Positions 1-5,892 of a stretch of 7,614 nt of DNA are shown one piece after another. How positions within the stretch are numbered: the stretch's first letter is position 1; every line of letters begins with the position of its first letter. A model generated the notes under the pieces. That model was given only the letters and a program-made list of their open reading frames with translations. It searched no databases and had not been told where the DNA came from. This stretch comes from Bacillota bacterium (GTDB lineage: Bacteria > Bacillota > Clostridia > Lachnospirales > Lachnospiraceae): positions 1-7,614 of the forward strand of contig JAEZKD010000153.1 of assembly GCA_023415655.1 (NCBI GenBank), given 5' to 3'. The position numbers and the translations under genes were made by a program.

Positions 1-2633
1 TCGATGGAATCCAAAAGGTAGTTCTTTTGGTTCGTTTGTCGTTTCGAAACCTCTTCCTTGATCTGGGCTGTAGCAAGTTCAACTTCCTGTTTTAAATCTC
101 TTGCAGATAACAAATTACCACCTTGTCCACGAATTATAATCTGCTCCAATCCATCTGAAGTTGCAACGGTTACATCAAATTTAGAAACATTCTCTTGTGT
201 AAATTTTTCAATGTATTGATCCGCTGTTTCTGCTTCCTTAGTATACACAACATGAATATTATGATAGTCTATGATTTCCGTCTTATGCTGTTGTACTTTG
301 TAAGCATCAAACACAAGAATCAGATGGCATTTACGGATTCCTTGATAATTACAAAGAATGTCCATGAGTTTTCCTCTAGCAGCATCAATGTTCGTCTGCG
401 CTAATTCTTTTAACTCCTCCCAAGCAAAGATGATATTATAGCCATCCACTAGCAGATATTGTTCTTTGGGCTTTGCCTTTGATTTCGACCCATAACCAAC
501 TGGTATGTGGTCTCTAATCTTAAGAGCTTTATAACCTTGTCTGCCTTTTCCTTCTTCCTTCTTATTCGCATTGTACGTACGGTTCAGTATTGCATCCACT
601 TCATCGACACCAATCCATTCCTCAACCTCATGTTGCTCCACCGTTACGTGGTCAGGCAATCGTAATTCCTGTTTGGCTGGTTCCAATTTACTTTCTAAAT
701 GCATATACTTCTTTACTTCATCCCAACTTACTAAGAATCCAGCTCCGTGAGCACAAAAGACAGAGCCCGTTGGATTTTCTAAATCTCTCTCTGAATCATA
801 TCCTATCATAGATAGGACTTCCTCTTCATTATGACATGGTTGGTAGCCTTTGAGTGTACAGGTAAAACGACCACATCCTTTCGTATAGGCAATGACCTCT
901 TTGTGATAATCACGTAACAATACTACAGGCCCGCTCCCCGTTAACACTGCTATATCTCCCTGATGTTGGAATGGATCTAGCTTTGCATTTCTACGTTCAA
1001 GATCAACCATAGCTCGTCCAACCATACCTTCTGGTATTTCTAATCGAAACTCATAATATGGTTCTAATAACACGGAGTCTGCTTCCTTTAATCCCTGTCG
1101 TACCGCTCGATAGGTCGCTTGGCGAAAATCACCACCCTCAGTATGTTTTGGATGAGCTCTCCCATCGACTAAGGTAATCCTCATATCCGTAATTGCTGAA
1201 CCTGTTAGCACACCACGGTGTTCCTTCTCTTCCAAATGAGTCAATATAAGTCGTTGCCAGTTTCGATTAAGATCATCCTCACTACAATCAAGTGCAAACT
1301 GCAATCCACTTCCAACGTCAAGTGGTTCTAAGATAAGATGCACTTCCGCATAATGTCGTAAAGGTTCAAAATGTCCAACCCCCTCTACTTTATTGCGTAT
1401 TGTTTCTTTATATACGATATTACCTTCCCCAAATTCCACTTCCACTGAAAAGCGATCTAAGATTAAGCTTTTCAATATCTCAATCTGTACTTCGCCCATA
1501 ACTTGCACTTGTATTTCTTGAAGCTTATCATGAAAGATTACATGAAGCAGGGGATCCTCCTCTTCCAATTGCTTTAACTTTGGTAAGATACTACGCGCAT
1601 CACACCCTTCAGGAAGCATGATTTGATACGTTAATACTGGTTCTAAGCTTGGAGACATATGAGATACTTCATTGCCCAAACATTCTCCTGGATAGGTATT
1701 CGTTAATCCAGTAACAGCACATATGCACCCAGCTTTAGCTTCGTTCACAGTTTCATATTTTTCCCCTGAATAAATACGAATCTGATTCACTTTTTCTTCC
1801 CAAATTGTTTCCTCATCTTCTTGTGAAATCCTTTGCTTTGATAATAAGCTTCTCACACAAAGACTTCCTCCTGTAACCTTTAAGAAAGTAAGTCGATTCC
1901 CTTGTTCATCTCGTGAAATCTTATATACCTTTGCACCAAATTCCTCTGGATAAGGTTGAACTATCGTATAACGTTCTAAACCTGCGATCAATTCCTCCAC
2001 TCCAATTTGCTTTAACGCAGAACCAAAAAAGCAGGGGAACAGTTTTCGTTCGTAAATTAATGTTTGGATTTGTTCCTCACTGATCACACCTGTTTCTAGA
2101 AAATCCTCGAGCAAAGCTTCCTCACATAATGCAACATTCTCATTGAATTCAGAAGTATTGACGTCATTAAAATCAACACATCGATGTTCCAACCGCATTT
2201 TCAATTCTTCCAAACGCAAACTTTTATCTGCTCTTTCTTGGTCCATTTTATTCACAAATAAAAAGACTGGTATGTGATAACGTTCCAAGAGCTTCCACAA
2301 GGTAAGTGTATGTCCTTGAATTCCATCTTGCCCACTAATCACAAGAATAGCATAATCTAAAACCTGTAATGTTCGTTCCATCTCAGCAGAAAAATCAACA
2401 TGCCCCGGTGTATCTAACAATGTAACATTGACATCATTCCACCGAAGCACTGCCTGCTTAGAAAAGATGGTAATTCCCCTTGCACGTTCTAATTCATAGT
2501 TATCAAGAAATGCATCTTTATTATCTACTCTACCAAGCTTACGGATGCTCCCTGTCGTATAGAGCAAACTTTCTGATAAGGTAGTTTTCCCCGCATCTAC
2601 GTGCGCTAATATTCCTATGACTAAGTTCTTCAT
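1..2633 (-). CDS. TetM-like ribosomal protection GTPase fused to a Rae1/YacP-type NYN endoribonuclease domain (3' end outside window)
   Basis: At least 877 residues are visible with no stop before base 1. Residues 1-640 follow the EF-G/TetM plan. The P-loop is AHVDAGKT (10-17), switch I has RGIT (52-55), G3 is DTPGH (74-78), G4 is NKMD (128-131) and a G5-like GSALK follows. Domain II is about 235-315. Domain IV carries GRAHPKHTEGGDFR (491-504) and domain V begins near LLEP (522-525). A conserved-looking FCAHGAGF follows (626-633). TetM itself ends near residue 640, but this protein continues. From about 725 it matches Bacillus subtilis Rae1 (YacP): LLVDGYNII (D730), LVFDAY (D776), ETAD (802-805), VATSDGLEQ (D827) and SARDLKQEVE. 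The start at 2633 is set by TAGGA about 6 nt upstream; an ATG at 2640 is out of frame. RPP GTPases act in the ribosomal A site, and Rae1 cleaves mRNA there, so ribosome rescue or mRNA clearance is inferred. Tetracycline resistance is possible but unproven. About 20-40 residues are probably missing. Confidence 0.95.
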   Translation of the reverse strand, partial: MKNLVIGILAHVDAGKTTLSESLLYTTGSIRKLGRVDNKDAFLDNYELERARGITIFSKQAVLRWNDVNVTLLDTPGHVDFSAEMERTLQVLDYAILVISGQDGIQGHTLTLWKLLERYHIPVFLFVNKMDQERADKSLRLEELKMRLEHRCVDFNDVNTSEFNENVALCEEALLEDFLETGVISEEQIQTLIYERKLFPCFFGSALKQIGVEELIAGLERYTIVQPYPEEFGAKVYKISRDEQGNRLTFLKVTGGSLCVRSLLSKQRISQEDEETIWEEKVNQIRIYSGEKYETVNEAKAGCICAVTGLTNTYPGECLGNEVSHMSPSLEPVLTYQIMLPEGCDARSILPKLKQLEEEDPLLHVIFHDKLQEIQVQVMGEVQIEILKSLILDRFSVEVEFGEGNIVYKETIRNKVEGVGHFEPLRHYAEVHLILEPLDVGSGLQFALDCSEDDLNRNWQRLILTHLEEKEHRGVLTGSAITDMRITLVDGRAHPKHTEGGDFRQATYRAVRQGLKEADSVLLEPYYEFRLEIPEGMVGRAMVDLERRNAKLDPFQHQGDIAVLTGSGPVVLLRDYHKEVIAYTKGCGRFTCTLKGYQPCHNEEEVLSMIGYDSERDLENPTGSVFCAHGAGFLVSWDEVKKYMHLESKLEPAKQELRLPDHVTVEQHEVEEWIGVDEVDAILNRTYNANKKEEGKGRQGYKALKIRDHIPVGYGSKSKAKPKEQYLLVDGYNIIFAWEELKELAQTNIDAARGKLMDILCNYQGIRKCHLILVFDAYKVQQHKTEIIDYHNIHVVYTKEAETADQYIEKFTQENVSKFDVTVATSDGLEQIIIRGQGGNLLSARDLKQEVELATAQIKEEVSKRQTNQKNYLLDSI

Positions 2634-2667
2634 CTATCATCCTACTTTATTCATAATTTCTATTCCT

Positions 2668-2676
2668 ATTTTAGCA
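2668..2676 (-). promoter_or_regulatory. Extended -10 promoter candidate for the GTPase-NYN gene
   Basis: On the minus strand the sequence reads TGCTAAAAT, an extended -10 (TGnTAAAAT), about 35 nt upstream of the ATG. No good -35 box is seen; the expected place reads TTTTCT. Six-base arms ATTCCT (2662-2667) and AGGAAT (2678-2683) flank the -10 and could be an operator. The element suggests the gene can be transcribed independently of the ArsC-like gene. Confidence 0.4.
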
Positions 2677-2693
2677 CAGGAATTAAGATAAGA

Positions 2694-2710
2694 AAAGAAT
2701 GGTATTCTCT
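2694..2710 (-). terminator. Weak intrinsic terminator candidate after the ArsC-like gene
   Basis: On the minus strand AGAAT-ACC-ATTCT forms a short AT-rich hairpin, extendable by a G-T wobble and an A-T pair. TTTCTTATCTT follows. It begins only a few bases after the stop of the ArsC-like gene and precedes the promoter candidate of the GTPase gene. The stem is weak, so read-through is likely. Confidence 0.3.
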
Positions 2711-2713
2711 GAA

Positions 2714-3055
2714 CTAGTTCCAACTCTTCCAAACCTCAGGCTGGTATCCAATCGTAGCTTGCTTTCCATTACGAACGATCGGAGTCTTTAACACCTTCTG
2801 ATTCTCAAGTATCTTCTCTTCCTTATCCTCTGGAGATAGGTAATTTAGCATTGCAAGCATATCCTTCTCTTTGGCTTTCTCATCAAGCATTCTCTCAAGA
2901 CCACCAACCGCTTGCTTTACACTTGTAAATTCACCCTTACTCATACCTTTTTCTTTCATATCAATGAACTGCACTTTCACATTTCTCTCTTTAAAATATC
3001 TTTCTGCCTTCTTTGTATCAAAACATTTTTTGGTACCAAATATCTGTATATTCAT
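2714..3055 (-). CDS. ArsC/Spx-family thioredoxin-fold protein with a single cysteine
   Basis: The 113-residue product starts MNIQIFGTKKCFDTKKAE, an N-terminal beta strand followed by the family's redox cysteine (C11) at the start of a helix. The C-terminal half has KTPIVRNGKQATIGYQPEVW, with the TP that precedes a strand in ArsC-like folds (cis-proline position). Length fits the ArsC/Spx/YffB family (about 110-130). C11 is the only cysteine, so it has neither the CXXC of Spx nor the extra resolving cysteines of thioredoxin-coupled arsenate reductases. It may use glutathione, bacillithiol-like thiols or thioredoxin as partner, or act without redox chemistry; real arsenate reduction is doubtful. 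The start at 3055 is preferred over an in-frame ATG at 3076 because AGGAGA (3062-3067) lies 6 nt upstream. A small hairpin (GCCTT/AAGGC, 3093-3108) lies in the leader. Confidence 0.88.
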   Translation of the reverse strand: MNIQIFGTKKCFDTKKAERYFKERNVKVQFIDMKEKGMSKGEFTSVKQAVGGLERMLDEKAKEKDMLAMLNYLSPEDKEEKILENQKVLKTPIVRNGKQATIGYQPEVWKSWN

Positions 3056-3272
3056 ATAGAATCTCCTATCATCCATTACTACTATGAAATATGCCTTCTT
3101 TTAAAGGCTCTTACTCAGAATTCATATTCTTTCGGTTTCATAAAAAAAGCATCGATACTATTTTGCGCTGTCTAAACAAGTGAAAGACACCATAAAACAA
3201 TATAGATGCATCAATTTTAGAACAAAGCTTTATCAAACATTTTCTGATAAAATCATTTTAACATATTATATG
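3056..3272. other. Intergenic region between the flavodoxin-like gene and the ArsC-like gene
   Basis: This 217-bp gap contains a weak hairpin (TTTATCA/TGATAAA, 3229-3251) just downstream of the flavodoxin-like gene, which could slow or end transcription. It also holds a GCCTT/AAGGC hairpin (3093-3108) in the ArsC-like leader and the AGGAGA ribosome binding site at 3062-3067. I found no promoter with a good -35/-10 pair. Open frames on the plus strand here look like chance. Confidence 0.5.
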
Positions 3273-3773
3273 TCAGATTTCAGCCATAAACTCAATGACT
3301 GGTTTGATATTGGAAGCATTCGTATAATCATTACTCTTAGAAAGAGCTTGCTCCATAAACAAATCTTGCTCTGTCTTATCCTGCTTTTTTGCTACTGCCT
3401 TTTTAACCATCGACAGCATCAAACGTTTCATAAATCCTAGCTTCTCTGGTCGAAAACCTCCTTGTAGATAGAAAAATGGAGTGGAATCCAATTGATTTTG
3501 TTTGACTATAGTAGATTTGATGTCTTCTGATTGCTGTGATAATCCAACTGCAAAAACAACTAACTTTGAGGGACTCATTTTCTTTATCTTATTTAATCCC
3601 ATGATCATATTACCAAGGACCCATCCTCCATAGATAATCACATCTTGTTCCTTCACCTCACTAGCAGTTACTTTCTGAATGGCTTTTGCTACACATCCTA
3701 ATTCGTTTGCTATCCATTCTGCATATTGCTTGGTAAATCCTGTAGAACTTTGATAAACTACTAATGTCTTCAT
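3273..3773 (-). CDS. Flavodoxin-domain protein (HemG/Flavodoxin_5-like)
   Basis: The 166-residue product begins MKTLVVYQSSTGFTKQYAEW, where SSTGFT (9-14) is the FMN phosphate-binding loop after the first beta strand. A second strand ends in DVIIYGGWVLGNMIMG (45-59), the usual ring-binding loop region. FYLQGGFRPEKLGFMKRLML (101-120) resembles the family that includes HemG-type protoporphyrinogen dehydrogenase. No signal peptide or clear membrane segment is seen, so it is probably a cytosolic FMN electron carrier or quinone/flavin reductase. The substrate cannot be told from sequence. The start at 3773 lies 3 nt after the marR stop, and its AAAGGAGAT ribosome binding site (3781-3789) is inside the marR 3' end. 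The two genes are therefore very probably co-transcribed and translationally coupled, with this gene the likely target of the MarR protein. Confidence 0.9.
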   Translation of the reverse strand: MKTLVVYQSSTGFTKQYAEWIANELGCVAKAIQKVTASEVKEQDVIIYGGWVLGNMIMGLNKIKKMSPSKLVVFAVGLSQQSEDIKSTIVKQNQLDSTPFFYLQGGFRPEKLGFMKRLMLSMVKKAVAKKQDKTEQDLFMEQALSKSNDYTNASNIKPVIEFMAEI

Positions 3774-3776
3774 ACA

Positions 3777-4250
3777 CTATATCTCCTTTAAGTTATGATC
3801 TAGTTGGATTAATGTTCTGATTGTAATCTCTAATTCCTTTGGATCAATCTTCTGAAACAGTTGTCCAATAAATTCTTGACTTGGTTTTTCATACTTTTGA
3901 TCAAACTGTTTTGCTTTTTCAGTCATAATGACTCGTAGTTTTCGTCGATCCATTTCATCCTGTACAAGGTCAACAAATCCTGCTTTTTCTAACTTAATTA
4001 GCATCTGTTTCACATTTTGATGAGAACTACCAATGACTTGTGAAAGCTCGTTGATGGTAGGAGGTTTTGAAAATAATTTGGTGCATATGAGTAAAAAACA
4101 CTGTTTCCAACTAATTTCCTCAAAAAAACTATCTCCTTTTGTTTGAAGACGATTTACAAACTCGTTCAATAGTCCTATGAGAAAGAATGGTTGTTCAATG
4201 CCCTCAAAACTTAGCTCATGATCCATTACTAAATTAGTGATTGTATTCAT
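3777..4250 (-). CDS. MarR-family transcriptional regulator
   Basis: The 157-residue product has the MarR plan: N-terminal helices (about 15-60), a winged helix-turn-helix (about 63-112) and C-terminal dimerisation helices. PTINELSQVIGSSHQNVKQM is the HTH, and DEMDRRKLRVIMTEKAK is the wing, with the family's DxR...V.LT pattern. Two cysteines (C51, C56) lie in the helix before the HTH; thiol-based sensing is possible but inferred. The start at 4250 is chosen because GGAGG (4256-4260) sits 5 nt upstream. A longer frame beginning at 4319 is rejected because that ATG lies in the -35 box. A strong promoter with a palindrome on its -10 precedes the gene, which points to autorepression. The gene is coupled to the flavodoxin-like gene downstream. 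Confidence 0.93.
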   Translation of the reverse strand: MNTITNLVMDHELSFEGIEQPFFLIGLLNEFVNRLQTKGDSFFEEISWKQCFLLICTKLFSKPPTINELSQVIGSSHQNVKQMLIKLEKAGFVDLVQDEMDRRKLRVIMTEKAKQFDQKYEKPSQEFIGQLFQKIDPKELEITIRTLIQLDHNLKEI

Positions 4251-4288
4251 TCTTCCCTCCTTGTATGTGGTAATTGTTTCTATAATAA

Positions 4289-4300
4289 GTAATATATTAC
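4289..4300. promoter_or_regulatory. Candidate MarR operator on the -10 box
   Basis: GTAATATATTAC is a perfect 12-bp palindrome that fully contains the -10 hexamer of the marR promoter. Protein bound here would block RNA polymerase, the usual arrangement for MarR autorepression. The match is seen in the sequence; the bound protein is inferred. Confidence 0.6.
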
Positions 4301-4319
4301 ATTTTTCTTTAGTTGTCAA
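4291..4319 (-). promoter_or_regulatory. Sigma-A-type promoter of the marR-flavodoxin operon
   Basis: On the minus strand TTGACA (4319-4314, perfect -35) is followed by exactly 17 bp and TATATT (4296-4291, five of six to consensus). Transcription should begin near 4284, giving a leader of about 34 nt before the ATG at 4250. It is one of the two best promoters in the window. Confidence 0.82.
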
Positions 4320-4337
4320 TCATAACCATAATCAATT

Positions 4338-4350
4338 GGGGAGTATCCCC
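4338..4350. repeat. Small GC-rich hairpin
   Basis: GGGGA-GTA-TCCCC is a perfect 5-bp stem with a 3-base loop, upstream of the marR -35. It is the first of four hairpins in a row between the marR promoter and the gpmA stop. No T-tract follows on either strand, so it is not a terminator by itself. Confidence 0.45.
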
Positions 4351-4364
4351 CGAGTGTGCATTGT

Positions 4365-4387
4365 TGCCCTTTTTTTAGGGCATTTTT
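4365..4387 (+). terminator. Terminator-shaped hairpin facing the plus strand
   Basis: TGCCCT-TTTTTT-AGGGCA is followed directly by TTTTT on the plus strand, the form of an intrinsic terminator. No plus-strand gene ends nearby, and on the minus strand no T-run follows the stem. It may stop antisense transcription or be left from a lost gene. Confidence 0.45.
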
Positions 4388-4418
4388 AATTCCTCGGAAA
4401 CGCAGTTTCCCAGGAATT
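4388..4418. repeat. Strong 31-base palindromic hairpin, possible dispersed repeat
   Basis: The arms AATTCCT (4388-4394) and AGGAATT (4412-4418) enclose a second perfect stem, GGAAAC (4396-4401) and GTTTCC (4405-4410), with loop GCA. A single C-C mismatch interrupts the 13 paired positions. No T-tract follows on either strand. The regular form resembles small palindromic intergenic repeats, but only one copy is in the window. Confidence 0.6.
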
Positions 4419-4423
4419 AAAGA

Positions 4424-4456
4424 AAGAGCAGTCCCTAAACTCCTAGGTCTGCTCTT
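4424..4456 (-). terminator. Intrinsic terminator of gpmA
   Basis: Read on the minus strand, AAGAGCAG and CTGCTCTT pair perfectly. An inner CCTA/TAGG stem and a 6-base loop lie within, separated by a small asymmetric bulge. TCTTTAATT follows. It begins 12 bases after the gpmA stop. The stem is strong although the T-tract is imperfect. Confidence 0.75.
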
Positions 4457-4468
4457 CCTATGACTATC

Positions 4469-5215
4469 TTATTTTCCTGCACTTCCTTGATGTGCTACCG
4501 CTTGCATCTTCTTTTGAATCATTTCCTGATTTCCAAGAAATTCTTTCTTTAGAATCTTACCATTCGAATCGAATTCGTAAACTAGTGGTATTCCAGTCGG
4601 TATGTTTAGATCCAGAATTTCCTCACTCGAAAGTCCTTCTAGATACTGTATTAAGGCACGTAATGAATTGCCATGTGCTGCAATCAATACACGTTTTCCT
4701 GCTTGCATATCCTTCTTAATTTGCTCTTCATAATATGGAATAACACGAGCAATGGTATCCTTTAGGCTCTCTCCTAATGGCAAGGCCTCTTTGCTCTCAT
4801 TGCGATACTGTGGAAGTAATACTGGATTGCGTTCATCCTCAACATCCAAAAGAGGTGGAGCTATATCAAAGGAACGTCTCCAAATTTTCACTTGATCTTC
4901 CCCATATTTTTCAGCTGTTTCTGCTTTATTTAATCCTTGTAGTTTTCCATAATGACGTTCATTAAGTTTCCAAGACTTAATGACTGGTAGCCACGCTCGA
5001 TCCATCTCATCTAATGCAAGCTGAAGTGTATGTATTGCACGCTTTAAATATGACGTATAGCATACATCAAAGTCATATCCATTTTCCTTTAATACTTTAC
5101 CTGCTTCTTTTGCTTCAATTCGGCCTTGATCGGATAATTCAACATCCGTCCATCCTGTGAATAAATTCTCTTTATTCCAAACACTTTCACCATGACGTAA
5201 TAACACTAACTTCAC
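4469..5215 (-). CDS. gpmA: 2,3-bisphosphoglycerate-dependent phosphoglycerate mutase
   Basis: This cytosolic glycolytic enzyme interconverts 3- and 2-phosphoglycerate through a phosphohistidine. The 248-residue length matches GpmA (about 250). LLRHGES (5-11) holds the nucleophile H8, FTGWTD (19-24) follows, R59 lies in SYLKRA, ERHYGKLQG holds E86, and AAHGNSLRAL holds the second catalytic H181. The start is GTG: GGAGG sits 7 nt upstream and the frame begins directly with the first beta strand. The gene lies 76 bp downstream of trxA in the same direction. A possible promoter in the gap (TTGTTT, 17 bp, GATACA) is weak, so read-through from trxA is likely. A strong hairpin terminator follows. 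The start codon is the only unusual feature. Confidence 0.98.
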   Translation of the reverse strand: MKLVLLRHGESVWNKENLFTGWTDVELSDQGRIEAKEAGKVLKENGYDFDVCYTSYLKRAIHTLQLALDEMDRAWLPVIKSWKLNERHYGKLQGLNKAETAEKYGEDQVKIWRRSFDIAPPLLDVEDERNPVLLPQYRNESKEALPLGESLKDTIARVIPYYEEQIKKDMQAGKRVLIAAHGNSLRALIQYLEGLSSEEILDLNIPTGIPLVYEFDSNGKILKKEFLGNQEMIQKKMQAVAHQGSAGK

Positions 5216-5291
5216 AAAATTACCTCCTTTGTTTTCTCCTATCTGTAAGAGTGAGTACTATGTATCTATTGATAATATATGTTAAACAATG

Positions 5292-5603
5292 TTAAACATT
5301 GAGTAATTTTAAGATTGCGTCCTTTGGTTTCACACCTACTGAGGATGCTACTACCTTACCTTCTTTGATTACTAAAAGGGTTGGGATTGTCATAATATTG
5401 TATCTTTCTGCTAGCTCTGGTTGTTCATCCACATTTACCTTAACAATTTTTGCATGCTCAACTTCATCTGCTAATTCCTCAATAACAGGTAATAACATCT
5501 TACATGGTCCACACCATCCTGCCCAAAAATCTACTAATACAGGCTTCTCCGATTTTAACACTTCTGTTTCAAAATTATCCTTCTTAATATGTAATGCTGC
5601 CAT
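5292..5603 (-). CDS. trxA: Thioredoxin
   Basis: The 103-residue product is a full-length thioredoxin. The active site is WCGPC with C31 and C34, the buried acid is D25 in VDFWAGWC, and the cis-proline is P74 in MTIPTL. VKVNVDEQPELAERYNI is the typical central strand and helix. It reduces protein disulfides in the cytosol using thioredoxin reductase, which is not in this window. Alanine replaces threonine or proline before the active-site GWC (WAGWC), a common variant. GGAG lies 9 nt upstream of the ATG. A TGnTATAAT promoter is about 105 nt upstream, leaving an A-rich leader almost without cytosine. gpmA follows after 76 bp. Confidence 0.98.
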   Translation of the reverse strand: MAALHIKKDNFETEVLKSEKPVLVDFWAGWCGPCKMLLPVIEELADEVEHAKIVKVNVDEQPELAERYNIMTIPTLLVIKEGKVVASSVGVKPKDAILKLLNV

Positions 5604-5708
5604 AGATTTAATCTCCTTTTCTTTTTTATTTATTTTTCCTTTTTTTACTTTTCTTTTATGTTTCTTATAGCTAACTTTTTTACTTATTTTACATTCTTAC
5701 TGATACTA

Positions 5709-5717
5709 ATTATACCA
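5709..5717 (-). promoter_or_regulatory. Extended -10 promoter of trxA
   Basis: On the minus strand the sequence reads TGGTATAAT, a perfect -10 hexamer (5714-5709) with the TGn extension. The -35 position (about ACAGAA at 17 bp) is poor, as is common for extended -10 promoters. Transcription should begin near 5702, giving a leader of about 100 nt. Confidence 0.65.
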
Positions 5718-5734
5718 TAAATTACTAGCAGTTC

Positions 5735-5749
5735 TGTGATAAAGTCACA
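5735..5749. promoter_or_regulatory. Inverted repeat at the trxA -35 region
   Basis: TGTGA-TAAAG-TCACA is an inverted repeat with perfect 5-base arms and a 5-base spacer, lying across the -35 position of the trxA promoter. The arms look like Crp/Fnr-type half-sites, but the usual spacer in that family is 6 or 4. The binding protein is unknown; chance is possible. Confidence 0.35.
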
Positions 5750-5772
5750 ATATTAATAAAAAAAGCTTACTT

Positions 5773-5871
5773 CTATGTACCTGTTCTCTTAGCTACTACC
5801 TTGCCAGCTTGATTTACAGTTGCTATCCTGGTATTCGAGGATTTCCATATCACTGATTTATTACTTGTCAC
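5773..5871 (-). pseudogene. Orphan fragment of a bacterial Ig-like (Big2) domain
   Basis: One minus-strand frame encodes 32 residues ending at TAG (5775-5773): VTSNKSVIWKSSNTR, then IATVNQAGKVVAKRTGT. This is the central part of a Big2 domain, whose hallmark is W.SSN..VATV...GKV.A...G. Such domains occur as repeats in secreted or wall-bound proteins of Clostridia. No ATG, ribosome binding site or signal peptide precedes it, and the frame is closed by TAA about 8 codons upstream. It therefore looks like the decayed tail of a lost surface-protein gene. It lies 21 bp downstream of the broken GNAT gene, which also suggests past rearrangement here. Confidence 0.5.
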
Positions 5872-5892
5872 CACATGCCAAGATTAGTATCT

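Noticed and set aside
195..811. Plus-strand frames within the GTPase-NYN gene
   Set aside because: They have no ribosome binding sites or recognisable domains and are antisense to well-supported coding sequence.
1..2633. Calling the large GTPase a tetracycline resistance gene (tetM/tetO type)
   Set aside because: It is clearly an RPP relative, but its C-terminus is extended and the domain IV loop differs from TetM as I remember it. Resistance cannot be claimed from sequence alone.
4251..4319. Longer MarR reading frame beginning at an ATG at 4319
   Set aside because: That ATG overlaps the TTGACA -35 box, and the added residues are not MarR-like. GGAGG stands 5 nt before the ATG at 4250.
5281..5299. 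Direct repeat GTTAAACAAT/GTTAAACATT at the trxA stop
   Set aside because: Two short AT-rich copies, partly in coding sequence, with no further unit. Probably chance.
5299..5670. Plus-strand 123-codon frame opposite trxA
   Set aside because: It is the antisense shadow of thioredoxin, with a low-complexity hydrophobic end from the A-rich leader.
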